Source: Geodermatophilus dictyosporus (GTDB taxonomy: Bacteria; Actinomycetota; Actinomycetes; Mycobacteriales; Geodermatophilaceae). Taken from it: a DNA stretch of 64,000 nt. The position numbers and the translations under genes are program-made. Below are positions 1-7,002 of this stretch, one piece after another. The notes beneath the pieces were generated by a model. It worked only from the letters and a program-made list of their open reading frames with translations. It was not told the DNA's origin and ran no database searches. Location of the stretch: the NCBI RefSeq assembly GCF_900115505.1, contig NZ_FOWQ01000012.1, positions 1 through 64,000 of the forward strand, in the 5' to 3' direction. Every line of letters starts with the position of its first letter. The first letter of the stretch is position 1.

Positions 1-1
1 C

Positions 2-304
2 AACCGCTCAGGCAACCGCACCCTCAACCGGGTGCTCTACACCATGGCGATCACCCAGATCCGCGCCGACACCGAGGGCCGCGCCTACTACCTGCGCAAA
101 CGCGCCGAAGGCAAGACCGGCCGGGAGGCTCTGCGCTGCCTGAAACGACGGCTCTCCGACCTGATCTACAAGACGATGCACGACGATCTCGCCGCAGCAC
201 AGCAGCTCCAGCCGGCCTCCGGTCAGGACGGTGAGTGCAGCAGCGGCAAACGGGACACGTCTTCACGGCCGAAGCCAGCTGCGCGACAGGTTCGCAGTCC
301 CTGA
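2..304 (+). CDS. IS110-family transposase, C-terminal fragment (cut by window start)
   Basis: The frame is open from base 2 and encodes about 100 residues. The sequence NRSGNRTLNRVLYTMAITQI followed by a YYLRKRAEGKTGREALRCLKR-like stretch matches the C-terminal transposase_20 region of IS110/IS116/IS902 transposases, which use a DEDD-type N-terminal catalytic domain. That catalytic half lies outside the window, so intactness cannot be judged. The tail after about residue 70 is low-complexity and polar, and could be readthrough past the usual end of the protein. IS110 elements often lack terminal inverted repeats, and none is visible here. Confidence 0.75.
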   Translation, partial: NRSGNRTLNRVLYTMAITQIRADTEGRAYYLRKRAEGKTGREALRCLKRRLSDLIYKTMHDDLAAAQQLQPASGQDGECSSGKRDTSSRPKPAARQVRSP

Positions 305-483
305 CCTGCTCTTCGCTACGGCCAGTCCACCGCACCCACCGCCAGCCGAAACGCTACCGCCGAGCCCTTGCACATAGGAGCTCACTCCTGGTCCATGAAC
401 TCGTTGTGACGAGTTCTTGCGCGGCCCAGCGGCCGGCCGAAGTGGCCACTGGGCTGCGCGTGTGGCTCTGACTCGTCGACCGG

Positions 484-891
484 CTACCGAGCGGGCACCA
501 GCTCGGCGACCAGGCCGCGAACGCGGCCTTCGATCTCGTCGCGGATGGGTCGGACCGACTCCACGCCCTTGCCTGCGGGATCCTCGAGGGCCCAGTCGAG
601 GTAGCGCTTGCCGGGGAAGATCGGGCAGGCGTCTCCGCAGCCCATGGTGATGACGACGTCAGAGGCTTCGACGGCGTCGGTGGTGAGCACCTTGGGGCGT
701 TGGTCGGTGATGTCGATGCCGACCTCGGCCATGGCCTCGACGGCTGCGGGGTTGACCTGGTCGGCGGGCAGGGAGCCGGCGGAGCGCACCTCGACGGCGT
801 CTCCGGTGAGGTGGCGCAGCCAACCGGCGGCCATCTGGGAGCGGCCGGCGTTGTGCACGCAGACGAACAGGACGCTGGGCTTGTCAGACAC
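484..891 (-). CDS. arsC: Arsenate reductase ArsC, low-molecular-weight phosphatase type
   Basis: A 135-residue cytoplasmic enzyme reducing arsenate to arsenite. The CX5R anion-binding loop starts at Cys11 and ends at Arg17 (CVHNAGRS). Further cysteines at about 85 and 89 (MGCGDACP) fit the cysteine relay of thioredoxin- or mycoredoxin-coupled ArsC, and a DP motif follows (ALEDP). The GTG at 891 is preferred over the upstream ATG at 921 because a GAGAGG ribosome site lies 6 bases before it. Its start overlaps by 8 bases the stop of a decayed arsenite pump gene, the coupling expected of an intact acr3-arsC operon. It lies downstream of arsM on the same strand. Confidence 0.92.
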   Translation of the reverse strand: MSDKPSVLFVCVHNAGRSQMAAGWLRHLTGDAVEVRSAGSLPADQVNPAAVEAMAEVGIDITDQRPKVLTTDAVEASDVVITMGCGDACPIFPGKRYLDWALEDPAGKGVESVRPIRDEIEGRVRGLVAELVPAR

Positions 892-1078
892 GGGTTGCCT
901 CTCGGGTGGGGACGGTGTCATCGCCGGGGAAGTAGCGCCGCCCGGCCCATGGTGAGGCGTAGACGAGGACGACGAGCACGGGGACCTCGACGAGCCGCCG
1001 GACGACGCCGGCCAGGGCTTGACCGCTGGTCACGCCCAAGTCGCCGCTCGTCACGGCGGTAGCCAGCTCGAGGTGCTG
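884..1078 (-). pseudogene. ACR3 arsenite efflux pump, C-terminal remnant
   Basis: A 64-codon open stretch with no start of its own. It reads GVTSGQALAGVV then LVEVPVLVVLVYASPW and RRYF, closely resembling the last transmembrane helix and tail of ACR3 arsenite permeases. The rest of the normal protein of about 350 residues, including its catalytic cysteine, is absent: upstream in this frame only unrelated sequence is found before arsM. Its stop overlaps the arsC start, so the ancestral order was probably acr3-arsC with translational coupling. An internal deletion most likely removed the 5' part. Confidence 0.7.
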
Positions 1079-1108
1079 CCCGCGGCGAGGGACGACAGGG
1101 TGGCGTCC

Positions 1109-1303
1109 TCAGCAGCACGGCGCCGGCGCCCGACGCAGAGCCGGAAGACTCGACCGCAGGTGCTCGAGGCGGGCCATCCAGCTGCGGGCGCGTCCGCGGC
1201 TGGCGGCGGGCACCGCATGGGCGAGGCGGCTCTCGGCCGCGGCGGCGATCAGGTCGACGTGGTGCTGGTCGAAGACCAGGCGGTAGGTCGCGGCGTCGTT
1301 CAC
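1109..1303 (-). CDS. Small hypothetical protein coupled to arsM
   Basis: A 64-residue ORF whose GTG start overlaps the arsM stop by four bases (GTGA), the arrangement used by many real gene pairs in this window. It begins VNDAATYRLVFDQHH and continues with an Ala- and Arg-rich helical sequence ending APCC. I recognise no family. It lies exactly where the upstream part of the lost ACR3 gene would be, so it may be a chimeric leftover of a deletion rather than a working gene; the overlap argues at least that a coupled gene once followed arsM. Confidence 0.4.
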   Translation of the reverse strand: MNDAATYRLVFDQHHVDLIAAAAESRLAHAVPAASRGRARSWMARLEHLRSSLPALRRAPAPCC

Positions 1304-2193
1304 GGCCGGCACCCGCAGCTGCTCGGCACGGCCGAGGCAGTGGCGTCGGTGCCGCAGCAGGAGGTCTTGACCGACGGCTCACAGCACGCTGCAGCCTCCG
1401 CCGGGGCGCAGCACGATCCGCTCGTGGCCCGGGCGGGCTTGGTCGCGCGCACGATGGCGCCGTGCAGGCCGGGGGCGACCTCGTGGGTGAAGGTGACCGA
1501 GGCGTCGGCGAAGCCGGCCGCGGCCAGGTCCTCCAGGTACTCAGCGCGCGACAGGGCACCGGCGATGCAGCCCACGTAGGAGCCGCGCTCGGCGCGCTCG
1601 GCCGGGGTCACGTCGTCCTCGGCGACGACGTCGGAGATGCCAATGCGCCCGCCGGGGACCAGCACGCGGAAGGTCTCGGCCAGCACCGCGGGCTTGTCGG
1701 TCGAAAGGTTCACGACGCAGTTGGAGATGACGACGTCGACGCTGGCGTCGTCCAGCGGCAGGTCCTCGATGGTGCCCTTGCGGAGCTCGACGTTCGCCGC
1801 GCCGGCCCTGGCGGCGTTCGCCCGCGCCAGGTCGAGCATCTCGTCGGTCATGTCCACGCCGTAGGCAAAGCCGGTAGGACCCACGCGGCGGGCCGAGAGC
1901 AGCACGTCGATGCCCCCGCCGGAGCCGAGGTCGAGCACCCGCTCGCCCTCGTGCAGGTCGGCGACCGCGATCGGGTTGCCGCAGCCGAGGGAGGCCAGCA
2001 CGGCCTCCTCGGGGAGGTCCTCGGTGGTGGCGGTGTCGTAGCGGCCGGCGCCGAAGCGCTCGTCGACCTCGACGGCCTCCGCGGCCGGGCCACAACAACT
2101 GGCCTGTCCCCCGCCGCTGACCGCCTGGGCGGCCGCGGCATAGCGCGCACGGACCTGCTCGCGCACGTCGGCCTTGGTGTCGATCTCGGTCAT
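1300..2193 (-). CDS. arsM: Arsenite S-adenosylmethionine methyltransferase ArsM
   Basis: A 297-residue class I methyltransferase that methylates arsenite with SAM, giving methylated and finally volatile arsenicals. The SAM motif LDLGSGGG is at 88-95. The three arsenite-ligand cysteines of the family correspond to Cys71 (LGCGNP), Cys159 (SNCVVNL) and Cys209 (VGCI). Extra cysteine pairs occur near the N-terminus (33-34) and in a Cys-rich tail (about 261-295) that may hold or shuttle As(III). ATG 2193 is chosen over the far-upstream start because a GGAGG-type site lies just before it. Divergent from arsR across a short control region. Confidence 0.93.
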   Translation of the reverse strand: MTEIDTKADVREQVRARYAAAAQAVSGGGQASCCGPAAEAVEVDERFGAGRYDTATTEDLPEEAVLASLGCGNPIAVADLHEGERVLDLGSGGGIDVLLSARRVGPTGFAYGVDMTDEMLDLARANAARAGAANVELRKGTIEDLPLDDASVDVVISNCVVNLSTDKPAVLAETFRVLVPGGRIGISDVVAEDDVTPAERAERGSYVGCIAGALSRAEYLEDLAAAGFADASVTFTHEVAPGLHGAIVRATKPARATSGSCCAPAEAAACCEPSVKTSCCGTDATASAVPSSCGCRP

Positions 2194-2254
2194 GGCCCCT
2201 CCCTCGGGTCCTTGAGGTATGGACGTACGTCGATGTGCGACACTGACACGGGTC

Positions 2255-2270
2255 ATCGACACATGTCAAT
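2255..2270. promoter_or_regulatory. Candidate ArsR operator
   Basis: The sequence atcgaca-ca-tgtcaat is an inverted repeat with one mismatch in seven pairs. It lies between the divergent arsM and arsR starts, where an ArsR/SmtB repressor would control both genes. Assignment rests on position and symmetry only. Confidence 0.5.
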
Positions 2271-2295
2271 ATCGACGATAGCGAATGTCCGGTGC

Positions 2296-2301
2296 CATAC
2301 T
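2296..2301 (+). promoter_or_regulatory. -10-like box of arsR (probable leaderless mRNA)
   Basis: CATACT ends six bases before the arsR ATG, too close for a ribosome site, so the transcript probably starts at or next to the start codon. Confidence 0.4.
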
Positions 2302-2307
2302 GGGGCC

Positions 2308-2655
2308 ATGACCACGACGCTGCCGGTTGCCTCCACCGTGTGCTGCGCGCCGCTGGTCCGCGCACCCCTCGGCGCTGAAGACGCCACCCGACTGGCCACC
2401 ACCCTCAAAGCCCTCGCCGACCCCGCCCGGCTGCGCCTGCTGTCGCTGGTAGCCGCCCACGAGGGCGGCGAGGCCTGCGTGTGCGACCTGATCGAACCCC
2501 TCGGCTTGTCCCAGCCGACGGTGTCGCACCACCTGAAGGTCCTTGTCGACGCCGGCCTGCTCACCCGGGAGAAGCGCGGCGTGTGGGCCTACTTCACCCT
2601 CGTGCCCGGCGCCCTCGACGCCGTGGCGTCCGTCCTGACCACCACCGGCTCCTGA
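2308..2655 (+). CDS. arsR: ArsR-family arsenite-responsive repressor
   Basis: A 115-residue winged-helix repressor. The recognition helix region reads LGLSQPTVSHHLKVL, typical of ArsR/SmtB proteins. Candidate As(III) ligands are Cys12-Cys13 near the N-terminus (TVCCAP) and Cys57/Cys59 (ACVCDL). The N-terminal CC plus a later Cys resembles the Corynebacterium glutamicum ArsR site more than the plain CVC site of E. coli. Arsenite binding should release the operator in the 2.2 kb control region and induce arsM and the genes behind it. The ATG at 2308 gives the normal family length; the frame stays open much further upstream only because of the high GC content. Confidence 0.92.
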   Translation: MTTTLPVASTVCCAPLVRAPLGAEDATRLATTLKALADPARLRLLSLVAAHEGGEACVCDLIEPLGLSQPTVSHHLKVLVDAGLLTREKRGVWAYFTLVPGALDAVASVLTTTGS

Positions 2656-2898
2656 CCCCGCCTCGACGCCCACCACGCAGCGGCCGACGGTCGATCTGGA
2701 GGCCGCCCCGACCGGCATCGACCGGGGACAGCCAGCTGCTACGTGCCCGCGCAGGGCAGGAACTAGCGGTGACACCTGAGCGGGCGATCTCGACCGTCCC
2801 AACCCGAACCAACGCCCGTCATCCACAGCGTCAACGAACCGGGGAAGGACTGGAGACGGACTGTCGACAGCAGCGTCTGGGACGGCCAGCCTGGCGCG

Positions 2899-4119
2899 AT
2901 GGCCGGGAGCATCGCCGCCCTCAAGACCCGTGACGGCACGACCCGCTACCGGGCTCGCTATCGCGATCCCAGCGGACGGCAACACGAGAAGCGCTTTGCA
3001 CGCAAGATCGACGCCCGGCGATGGCTGGAGGAAGCCACCTCGGCCCTCGTCACGCAGACCTGGACCGCACCCGAGCGCGGCCGCGTCACCGTCGAGGTGT
3101 GGGCCGAGCAGTGGCTGGCAGCACAGGTCGGCCTGAAGCCGAGCTCCCGCCAGCGCTACGCCGATCTCCTGCGTGCGCACGTCCTGCCCGCGTGGGGCAC
3201 GCACCGTCTGGCCGACGTCCGGCACGCCGATGTCGCTGCGTGGGTCGCTCAGACGCTCGAGCGCGGCTTCGCACCGGCCACCGTCCGGCACGCGCACCGG
3301 GTCCTCTCCCTATTGCTCGACCTCGCTGTGCGCGACGGCCGCATCCCGCGTAATCCGGCACAACGGGTGCCGCTACCACGCATCAACCGGGACGAGCCCC
3401 GCTTCCTCACCCGCGACGAAGTCGAGCGGCTTGCCGACTCAGCGGGCGACGACGGGGACGTCATCCGACTGCTGGCACACACCGGCCTGCGCTTCGGTGA
3501 GATGGCCGCATCACGCGTCCGTCGCGTCGACTTCCTGCGGCGGCGACTGACCATCGCCGAGTCCGTCACCGAGGTCGCCGGCCAAGCGGTGTTCGGCACT
3601 CCGAAGACGCACCAGCAGCGCACGGTCCCGCTGCCCGAGATGCTGGTCGACGCCCTGGCGCGGCGCTGCACCGGCAAGCAGCGCGACGACTTCCTGCTCA
3701 CCACGTCGAGCGGGACCGTGCTGCGGCTGCGCAACTGGCGTCGGCTCGTCGTCGATCCGGCCGTGCGGGCGGCGGGTCTGACCGACGTCACGCTGCACGA
3801 CCTGCGACACACCGCCGCCTCACTCGCCGTGGCCAGCGGCGCCACCGTGAAGGCCGTCCAGCGGATGCTCGGACACGCCTCGGCGGCCATGACGCTCGAC
3901 GTCTACTCCGGCCTGTTCGACGACGACCTGAGCGATCCGGCCGCCCGGATGGACGCCGCGGCACGGGAGGCGGCGTCCACGCGTGTGGGCGCGGTGTGGG
4001 TGCGGCCGTCGCCCGGGCAGCCGTCAGCCTACGAAAATGCTGGTCAGCACGGTGGGCCCCGTGGGGATCGAACCCACAACCCGCGGATTAAAAGTCCGCT
4101 GCTCTGCCAGTTGAGCTAG
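2899..4119 (+). CDS. Tyrosine-type site-specific integrase
   Basis: A 406-residue phage-like integrase: an N-terminal arm-binding segment (1-60), a SAM-like core-binding domain (about 62-150) and a catalytic domain (about 165-345). Catalytic residues visible are Arg198 (HTGLRFGE), Lys236, His300 and Arg303 (LHDLRHT), His326 (LGHASAAM) and the nucleophile Tyr336 (DVYSG). The last 21 codons are the antisense strand of the adjacent tRNA-Lys gene, and the stop lies inside the tRNA. The C-terminus is therefore set by the attachment site and could differ in the excised circle. No ribosome site is obvious before the ATG. Confidence 0.93.
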   Translation: MAGSIAALKTRDGTTRYRARYRDPSGRQHEKRFARKIDARRWLEEATSALVTQTWTAPERGRVTVEVWAEQWLAAQVGLKPSSRQRYADLLRAHVLPAWGTHRLADVRHADVAAWVAQTLERGFAPATVRHAHRVLSLLLDLAVRDGRIPRNPAQRVPLPRINRDEPRFLTRDEVERLADSAGDDGDVIRLLAHTGLRFGEMAASRVRRVDFLRRRLTIAESVTEVAGQAVFGTPKTHQQRTVPLPEMLVDALARRCTGKQRDDFLLTTSSGTVLRLRNWRRLVVDPAVRAAGLTDVTLHDLRHTAASLAVASGATVKAVQRMLGHASAAMTLDVYSGLFDDDLSDPAARMDAAAREAASTRVGAVWVRPSPGQPSAYENAGQHGGPRGDRTHNPRIKSPLLCQLS

Positions 4120-4125
4120 AGGCCC
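4053..4125 (-). tRNA. tRNA-Lys (anticodon TTT)
   Basis: The reverse strand folds as a 73-base cloverleaf. The acceptor GGGCCTC pairs with GGGGCCC, the anticodon loop is CTTTTAA, and the T arm is GTGGG/CCCAC. The gene encodes CC but not the final A of CCA. Its 3' part is the presumed attachment site of the integrated element to the left, and the tRNA remains complete. Confidence 0.95.
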
Positions 4126-4201
4126 GGCGGGCCCGATCCTCCCAGACCGGCCGAGGTCACCGCCCCGCGACGAGGCGCCATCCGCTGCCGGTCGCCCGGG
4201 C

Positions 4202-4300
4202 TCACAGCACGTCGAAGGCCACCAGCAGGAGCAGGGTCAGCAGGGCCGAGACGAGGAGGCTGCCGAGGCAGCCGAGCCGGCTGGAGAAGAGGAAGAACAC
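4202..4300 (-). CDS. Very small membrane protein (32 aa)
   Basis: A GTG-started 32-codon ORF reading FFLFSSRLGCLGSLLVSALL followed by a hydrophobic helix and a short FDVL tail. Short actinobacterial proteins with an F-rich start, an (R)LGCxGSLLVS motif and one transmembrane helix are, to my knowledge, common though uncharacterised. The sequence fits one membrane-spanning helix with a cytoplasmic N-terminus. No strong ribosome site is seen. The protein-like composition, rather than the usual GC-biased shadow pattern, is the main reason to call it. Confidence 0.55.
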   Translation of the reverse strand: MFFLFSSRLGCLGSLLVSALLTLLLLVAFDVL

Positions 4301-4509
4301 CGTCCGGGGGTGCCCCGTACCCGTCGGCCGCAACCCTCCGTGACCGCGGCACCGCCCGGTCGGGGAGCAGCACCCGTTCAGGGGATCGCCGCGGGTGCCG
4401 CCCGCTACGTAGCGTCATCGCCAGCGCGGGGCCGACGCCCGCGCACCAGACCCCGGTCCGGTCGCCCGTTCCCCCCGGGCGGCCGGACCGGACCTGTGTC
4501 CGGGGCCGG

Positions 4510-5340
4510 TCAGCAGCCGCGGTCGACCAGTGCCGCGAGCTGGTCCCGGTCCGCCTGGTCCAGCGGCAGGTCCACCGGCACCTCCTCGTCGTCCCCCACC
4601 TGCAGACCGAGCAGGAACAGGTAGGGCTGCTTGGCCTCGGCCAGGGCGTGCGGGTCGCAGCGGGCCATCGTGAAGCGCAGCCCGACCTCCAGCGTCGACT
4701 CCCCCGCTCCCAGCGTCCGGGGGAGGTCGGCGGCGGCGGCGTAGTGCACGTTGCCCTGCAGCCGCGTCACGGTCACCGGCCGGTCGTCGTCGCCGGCGCG
4801 GGTGAGGGTCAGGGTCCCGGTCACCGCGTCCCCGTCCGGGGCCAGCCCGGGGACGTCCACCCCCGCGACGGCGAGGACGGTGCGCGCCGCGCACTCCTCG
4901 CTGTGGATCCGGGTCAGCACCGTGGCGGACAGCGGCACTCGCAACTGCTCGGCGCGCCCGTCGGGACGGACGACGGTCAGCCGCGCCGCCGCCGGCTCGG
5001 CCGCCTCCCCGCAGTCGACGTCCCCGTACCGCACGGGGACGTCGACGGTCCGCCCGGGCGCGAACGCGACGTCCACCGGCCGGTCGGGCAGCGGCGCGAA
5101 GCCGGGCGACTCGAGGGCCACCGAGGTGACGGTGAACGGCTCGGTGCCGGTGTCGGTGACGGTCACCTGCACCTGGCCGCCCACGGCCTCGTCGGTGCGC
5201 CACTGCCGCACCTCGGCCTCGATCCCGGGGACGGCGGCCACGGACGGGCCGGCCGGAGAGGTCACCGGAGCCGACGTGCCCGCGGCGTCGGAGCACGCGG
5301 CACACAGCAGGACGGCGAGCACCACCGCCGTCCGCCGCAT
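4510..5340 (-). CDS. Putative secreted lipoprotein, function unknown
   Basis: A 276-residue protein with a signal peptide and lipobox ending at Cys16 (VLLCAAC), so probably lipid-anchored outside the membrane. After a Ser/Pro/Thr linker it contains two beta-rich segments (about 45-140 and 150-250) of immunoglobulin-like composition, with phrases such as VQVTVTDTGTEPFTVTSVAL, and four further cysteines that could form disulfides. I recognise no catalytic motif. It is transcribed toward the tRNA-Lys and follows the Rieske protein gene by 28 bases, so the two may be co-transcribed. Confidence 0.8.
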   Translation of the reverse strand: MRRTAVVLAVLLCAACSDAAGTSAPVTSPAGPSVAAVPGIEAEVRQWRTDEAVGGQVQVTVTDTGTEPFTVTSVALESPGFAPLPDRPVDVAFAPGRTVDVPVRYGDVDCGEAAEPAAARLTVVRPDGRAEQLRVPLSATVLTRIHSEECAARTVLAVAGVDVPGLAPDGDAVTGTLTLTRAGDDDRPVTVTRLQGNVHYAAAADLPRTLGAGESTLEVGLRFTMARCDPHALAEAKQPYLFLLGLQVGDDEEVPVDLPLDQADRDQLAALVDRGC

Positions 5341-5368
5341 GCCGCGGCAGCGTAGGCGCGCCGGGCGG

Positions 5369-6250
5369 CTACTGGTGCCGGCTGGGCAGCCGCGCCATCA
5401 CCCGGCCGGCCTCCATCCGGACCTGGAGCTTCTCCTGCGGGTTGGCCGCCGGCCCGCGCCGCGGCTCGCCGTTGTCCAGGTCGAAGGCCGAGTCGTGCCA
5501 CGGGCAGACCAGGCAGGTGTGCCCGCGGACCTCCTCGACGCTGCCCTCGTAGAGCGGCCCGGCCAGGTGCGAGCACGAGCCGACGAAGACGTCGACCCGC
5601 CCACCCCGGCGGACGACGGCCAGCGGGGCGGCCACCCCGCTGCCGCCCGCGGTGCGCAGCGCCGGCCGGCCCTCGGGCAGGTCGTCGAGCGGGCCGAGGT
5701 CGATCCAGTCCGACGTCAGCGCCCGGGCCGCCGTCGCCGCGTGCGAGGCCCCCGACGACTGGGCGTAGGACATGTGCCCGCCGACGGCGGCCGACCCGGT
5801 GGCGATGCCGAGCCCCGCGTAGGCCAGGACCCGGCCCAGCGTGCCGCGCCCCTTCGCCCGGGCCACCAGCGAGCCGACGTAGAGCCCCAGCGCCACGGTG
5901 TTGGACACCGCGTGCAGCGCGCCGAGCCGGCGGACGCCGATCTCCTGCTCCGACCAGTCCGCCGCCCCGGCCATCGCGGCGGGCACCGAGACGGCGACCC
6001 CGGTGCCGATGAGCACGGTCGCGGCCGGCCGCAGCGGCGGGATGGCGTCGAGCAGGCCGGCGGAGGCCCAGCTGCCGACGGGCACCTGCACCAGCACCGG
6101 GTGCAGCGGGTGCCCGAGCCACGTCCCGTGCAGGGCGTCCTTGACCGCCCCCGGCTTGAGCACCGCCTGCACGCCCTTGCGGGCCGACTCGATGGCCCGG
6201 TCGAAGGTGTTGACGTCCGCGAGTCGGTCGAGGATCCCCATCAGGCTCAT
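5369..6250 (-). CDS. DUF2231 membrane domain - Rieske [2Fe-2S] fusion protein
   Basis: A 293-residue two-part protein. Residues about 35-170 form a DUF2231-type membrane domain with four hydrophobic helices and the typical GHPLHPVLVQVPVGSW opening. Residues about 185-290 form a Rieske domain with cluster ligands CSH (GSCSHLAGPL) and CPWH (LVCPWHDSAFDL), spaced as in Rieske ferredoxins. It is probably a membrane-tethered electron carrier on the cytoplasmic side; no signal peptide is present. Partner enzymes are not evident nearby. The start gives MSLMGILDRL; the internal Met4 is an alternative. Confidence 0.9.
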   Translation of the reverse strand: MSLMGILDRLADVNTFDRAIESARKGVQAVLKPGAVKDALHGTWLGHPLHPVLVQVPVGSWASAGLLDAIPPLRPAATVLIGTGVAVSVPAAMAGAADWSEQEIGVRRLGALHAVSNTVALGLYVGSLVARAKGRGTLGRVLAYAGLGIATGSAAVGGHMSYAQSSGASHAATAARALTSDWIDLGPLDDLPEGRPALRTAGGSGVAAPLAVVRRGGRVDVFVGSCSHLAGPLYEGSVEEVRGHTCLVCPWHDSAFDLDNGEPRRGPAANPQEKLQVRMEAGRVMARLPSRHQ

Positions 6251-6430
6251 GGGCCGCCCCTACCCGCCCGGAGCTGCGGTGATGCCGCCGGGACGTGGTG
6301 GATCACACACACTGCGTGCCGACTGTCAGGGCATGGGTGGGCGACTGACGGGGAAGTGTCAGCGACCGGCGAGAAACTGCTCGCCGAACGGTCGGAAGCG
6401 CGAGACGCTGGACGCCTGGGAGGAGCTGCC

Positions 6431-6898
6431 GTGACCTGCCCGTCGTTGTCCCGCCCCGTGGCGGTCGCCGACCTGTTCGGCGACCTCGCTGCGCGCGTGC
6501 GCTCGGACGACGGCGTGGGCCAGTTCTCCCGGTTCGTCCTCGTCGGCGGGTTCTCGAGCGCCGTGTACGGCCTGCTGTTCGTCCTCCTCCGCGGCCTGGG
6601 CGAGGTGCCCGCCAACCTGGTCGGCGCGGCGCTGTCGTCGGTGCTGGCCAACGAGCTGCACCGCCGGCTGACCTTCCGCGCCGGTGAGCGCGTGGGCTGG
6701 TTCGCCGCGCAGTGGGAGGGCGGCGCACTGGCCCTCGCCGGGATGGTCGCCACCAGCCTGGCGCTGTCGTGGTTCAACTCCTCGGTCCACGAGCCCGCCG
6801 TCGCCGCCGAGGTGCTGGTCATCGCCGCGGTCACCGCGACGATCGGCACGCTGCGGTTCCTGGCGCTGCGCTGGGTGTTCCGCCCGCGCCCCGTCTGA
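6431..6898 (+). CDS. GtrA-like membrane protein
   Basis: A 155-residue integral membrane protein of the GtrA/PF04138 family. It starts soon before QFSRFVLVGGFSSAVYGLLF (helix 1) and continues with three further helices, the usual four-helix layout. Family members are thought to help move lipid-linked sugars across the membrane, usually beside a glycosyltransferase; none is adjacent here. The GTG at 6431 is preferred because a GGAGGAG ribosome site lies 6-12 bases before it. It ends about 100 bases before wrbA. Confidence 0.85.
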   Translation: MTCPSLSRPVAVADLFGDLAARVRSDDGVGQFSRFVLVGGFSSAVYGLLFVLLRGLGEVPANLVGAALSSVLANELHRRLTFRAGERVGWFAAQWEGGALALAGMVATSLALSWFNSSVHEPAVAAEVLVIAAVTATIGTLRFLALRWVFRPRPV

Positions 6899-6921
6899 TC
6901 CCCCATCGGGTTTACGACGCC

Positions 6922-6985
6922 CGGAACACGAGCACTCAGGATCCTGTTGTTGAACTCGCAACGATTCCGTTCTGTTCGTGTTCCG
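6922..6985. promoter_or_regulatory. Long-range inverted repeat upstream of wrbA
   Basis: Ten bases (CGGAACACGA, 6922-6931) recur as a perfect reverse complement at 6976-6985. The 44 bases between hold a second palindrome, CAGGATCCTG (6937-6946), and a GTTG/CAAC pair. This could be two operator half-sites about five helical turns apart, or a structured mRNA leader. It ends 17 bases before the wrbA start. Confidence 0.5.
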
Positions 6986-7002
6986 AGAGCCGAGGGCCCC
7001 CC

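Larger units (their letters stand above)
1..4119. mobile_element. Right end of an integrative element inserted at tRNA-Lys
   Basis: A tyrosine integrase gene abuts and overlaps the 3' half of a tRNA-Lys gene. This is the classic layout of an island integrated at a tRNA 3' end. Everything to the left (IS110-type transposase tail, arsenic genes, integrase) is accessory in character, while housekeeping-type genes begin to the right. The other boundary, expected to carry a direct repeat of the tRNA 3' end, is not in this window, so the element extends past base 1. No excisionase-like ORF was found beside the integrase. The element status is inferred from layout. Confidence 0.6.

Noticed and set aside
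918-1559. A 213-codon leftward ORF between arsC and arsM
   Set aside because: Out of frame with both arsM and the ACR3 remnant, and very Arg/Pro-rich, so it is a compositional shadow.
1462-2655. A 397-codon frame suggesting an ArsR fusion
   Set aside because: The upstream part is the shadow of arsM. ArsR has normal length from the ATG at 2308 with a promoter box before it.
1-4119. CRISPR array or defence island in the integrated element
   Set aside because: No regularly spaced repeats, Cas, restriction or toxin-antitoxin genes were seen in the visible part.
4751-6898. A 715-codon rightward open frame over the Rieske protein and GtrA genes
   Set aside because: Only the last 155 codons (GtrA) look like protein. 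The rest is a GC-driven shadow of the leftward genes with Arg/Pro/Ala-rich composition.
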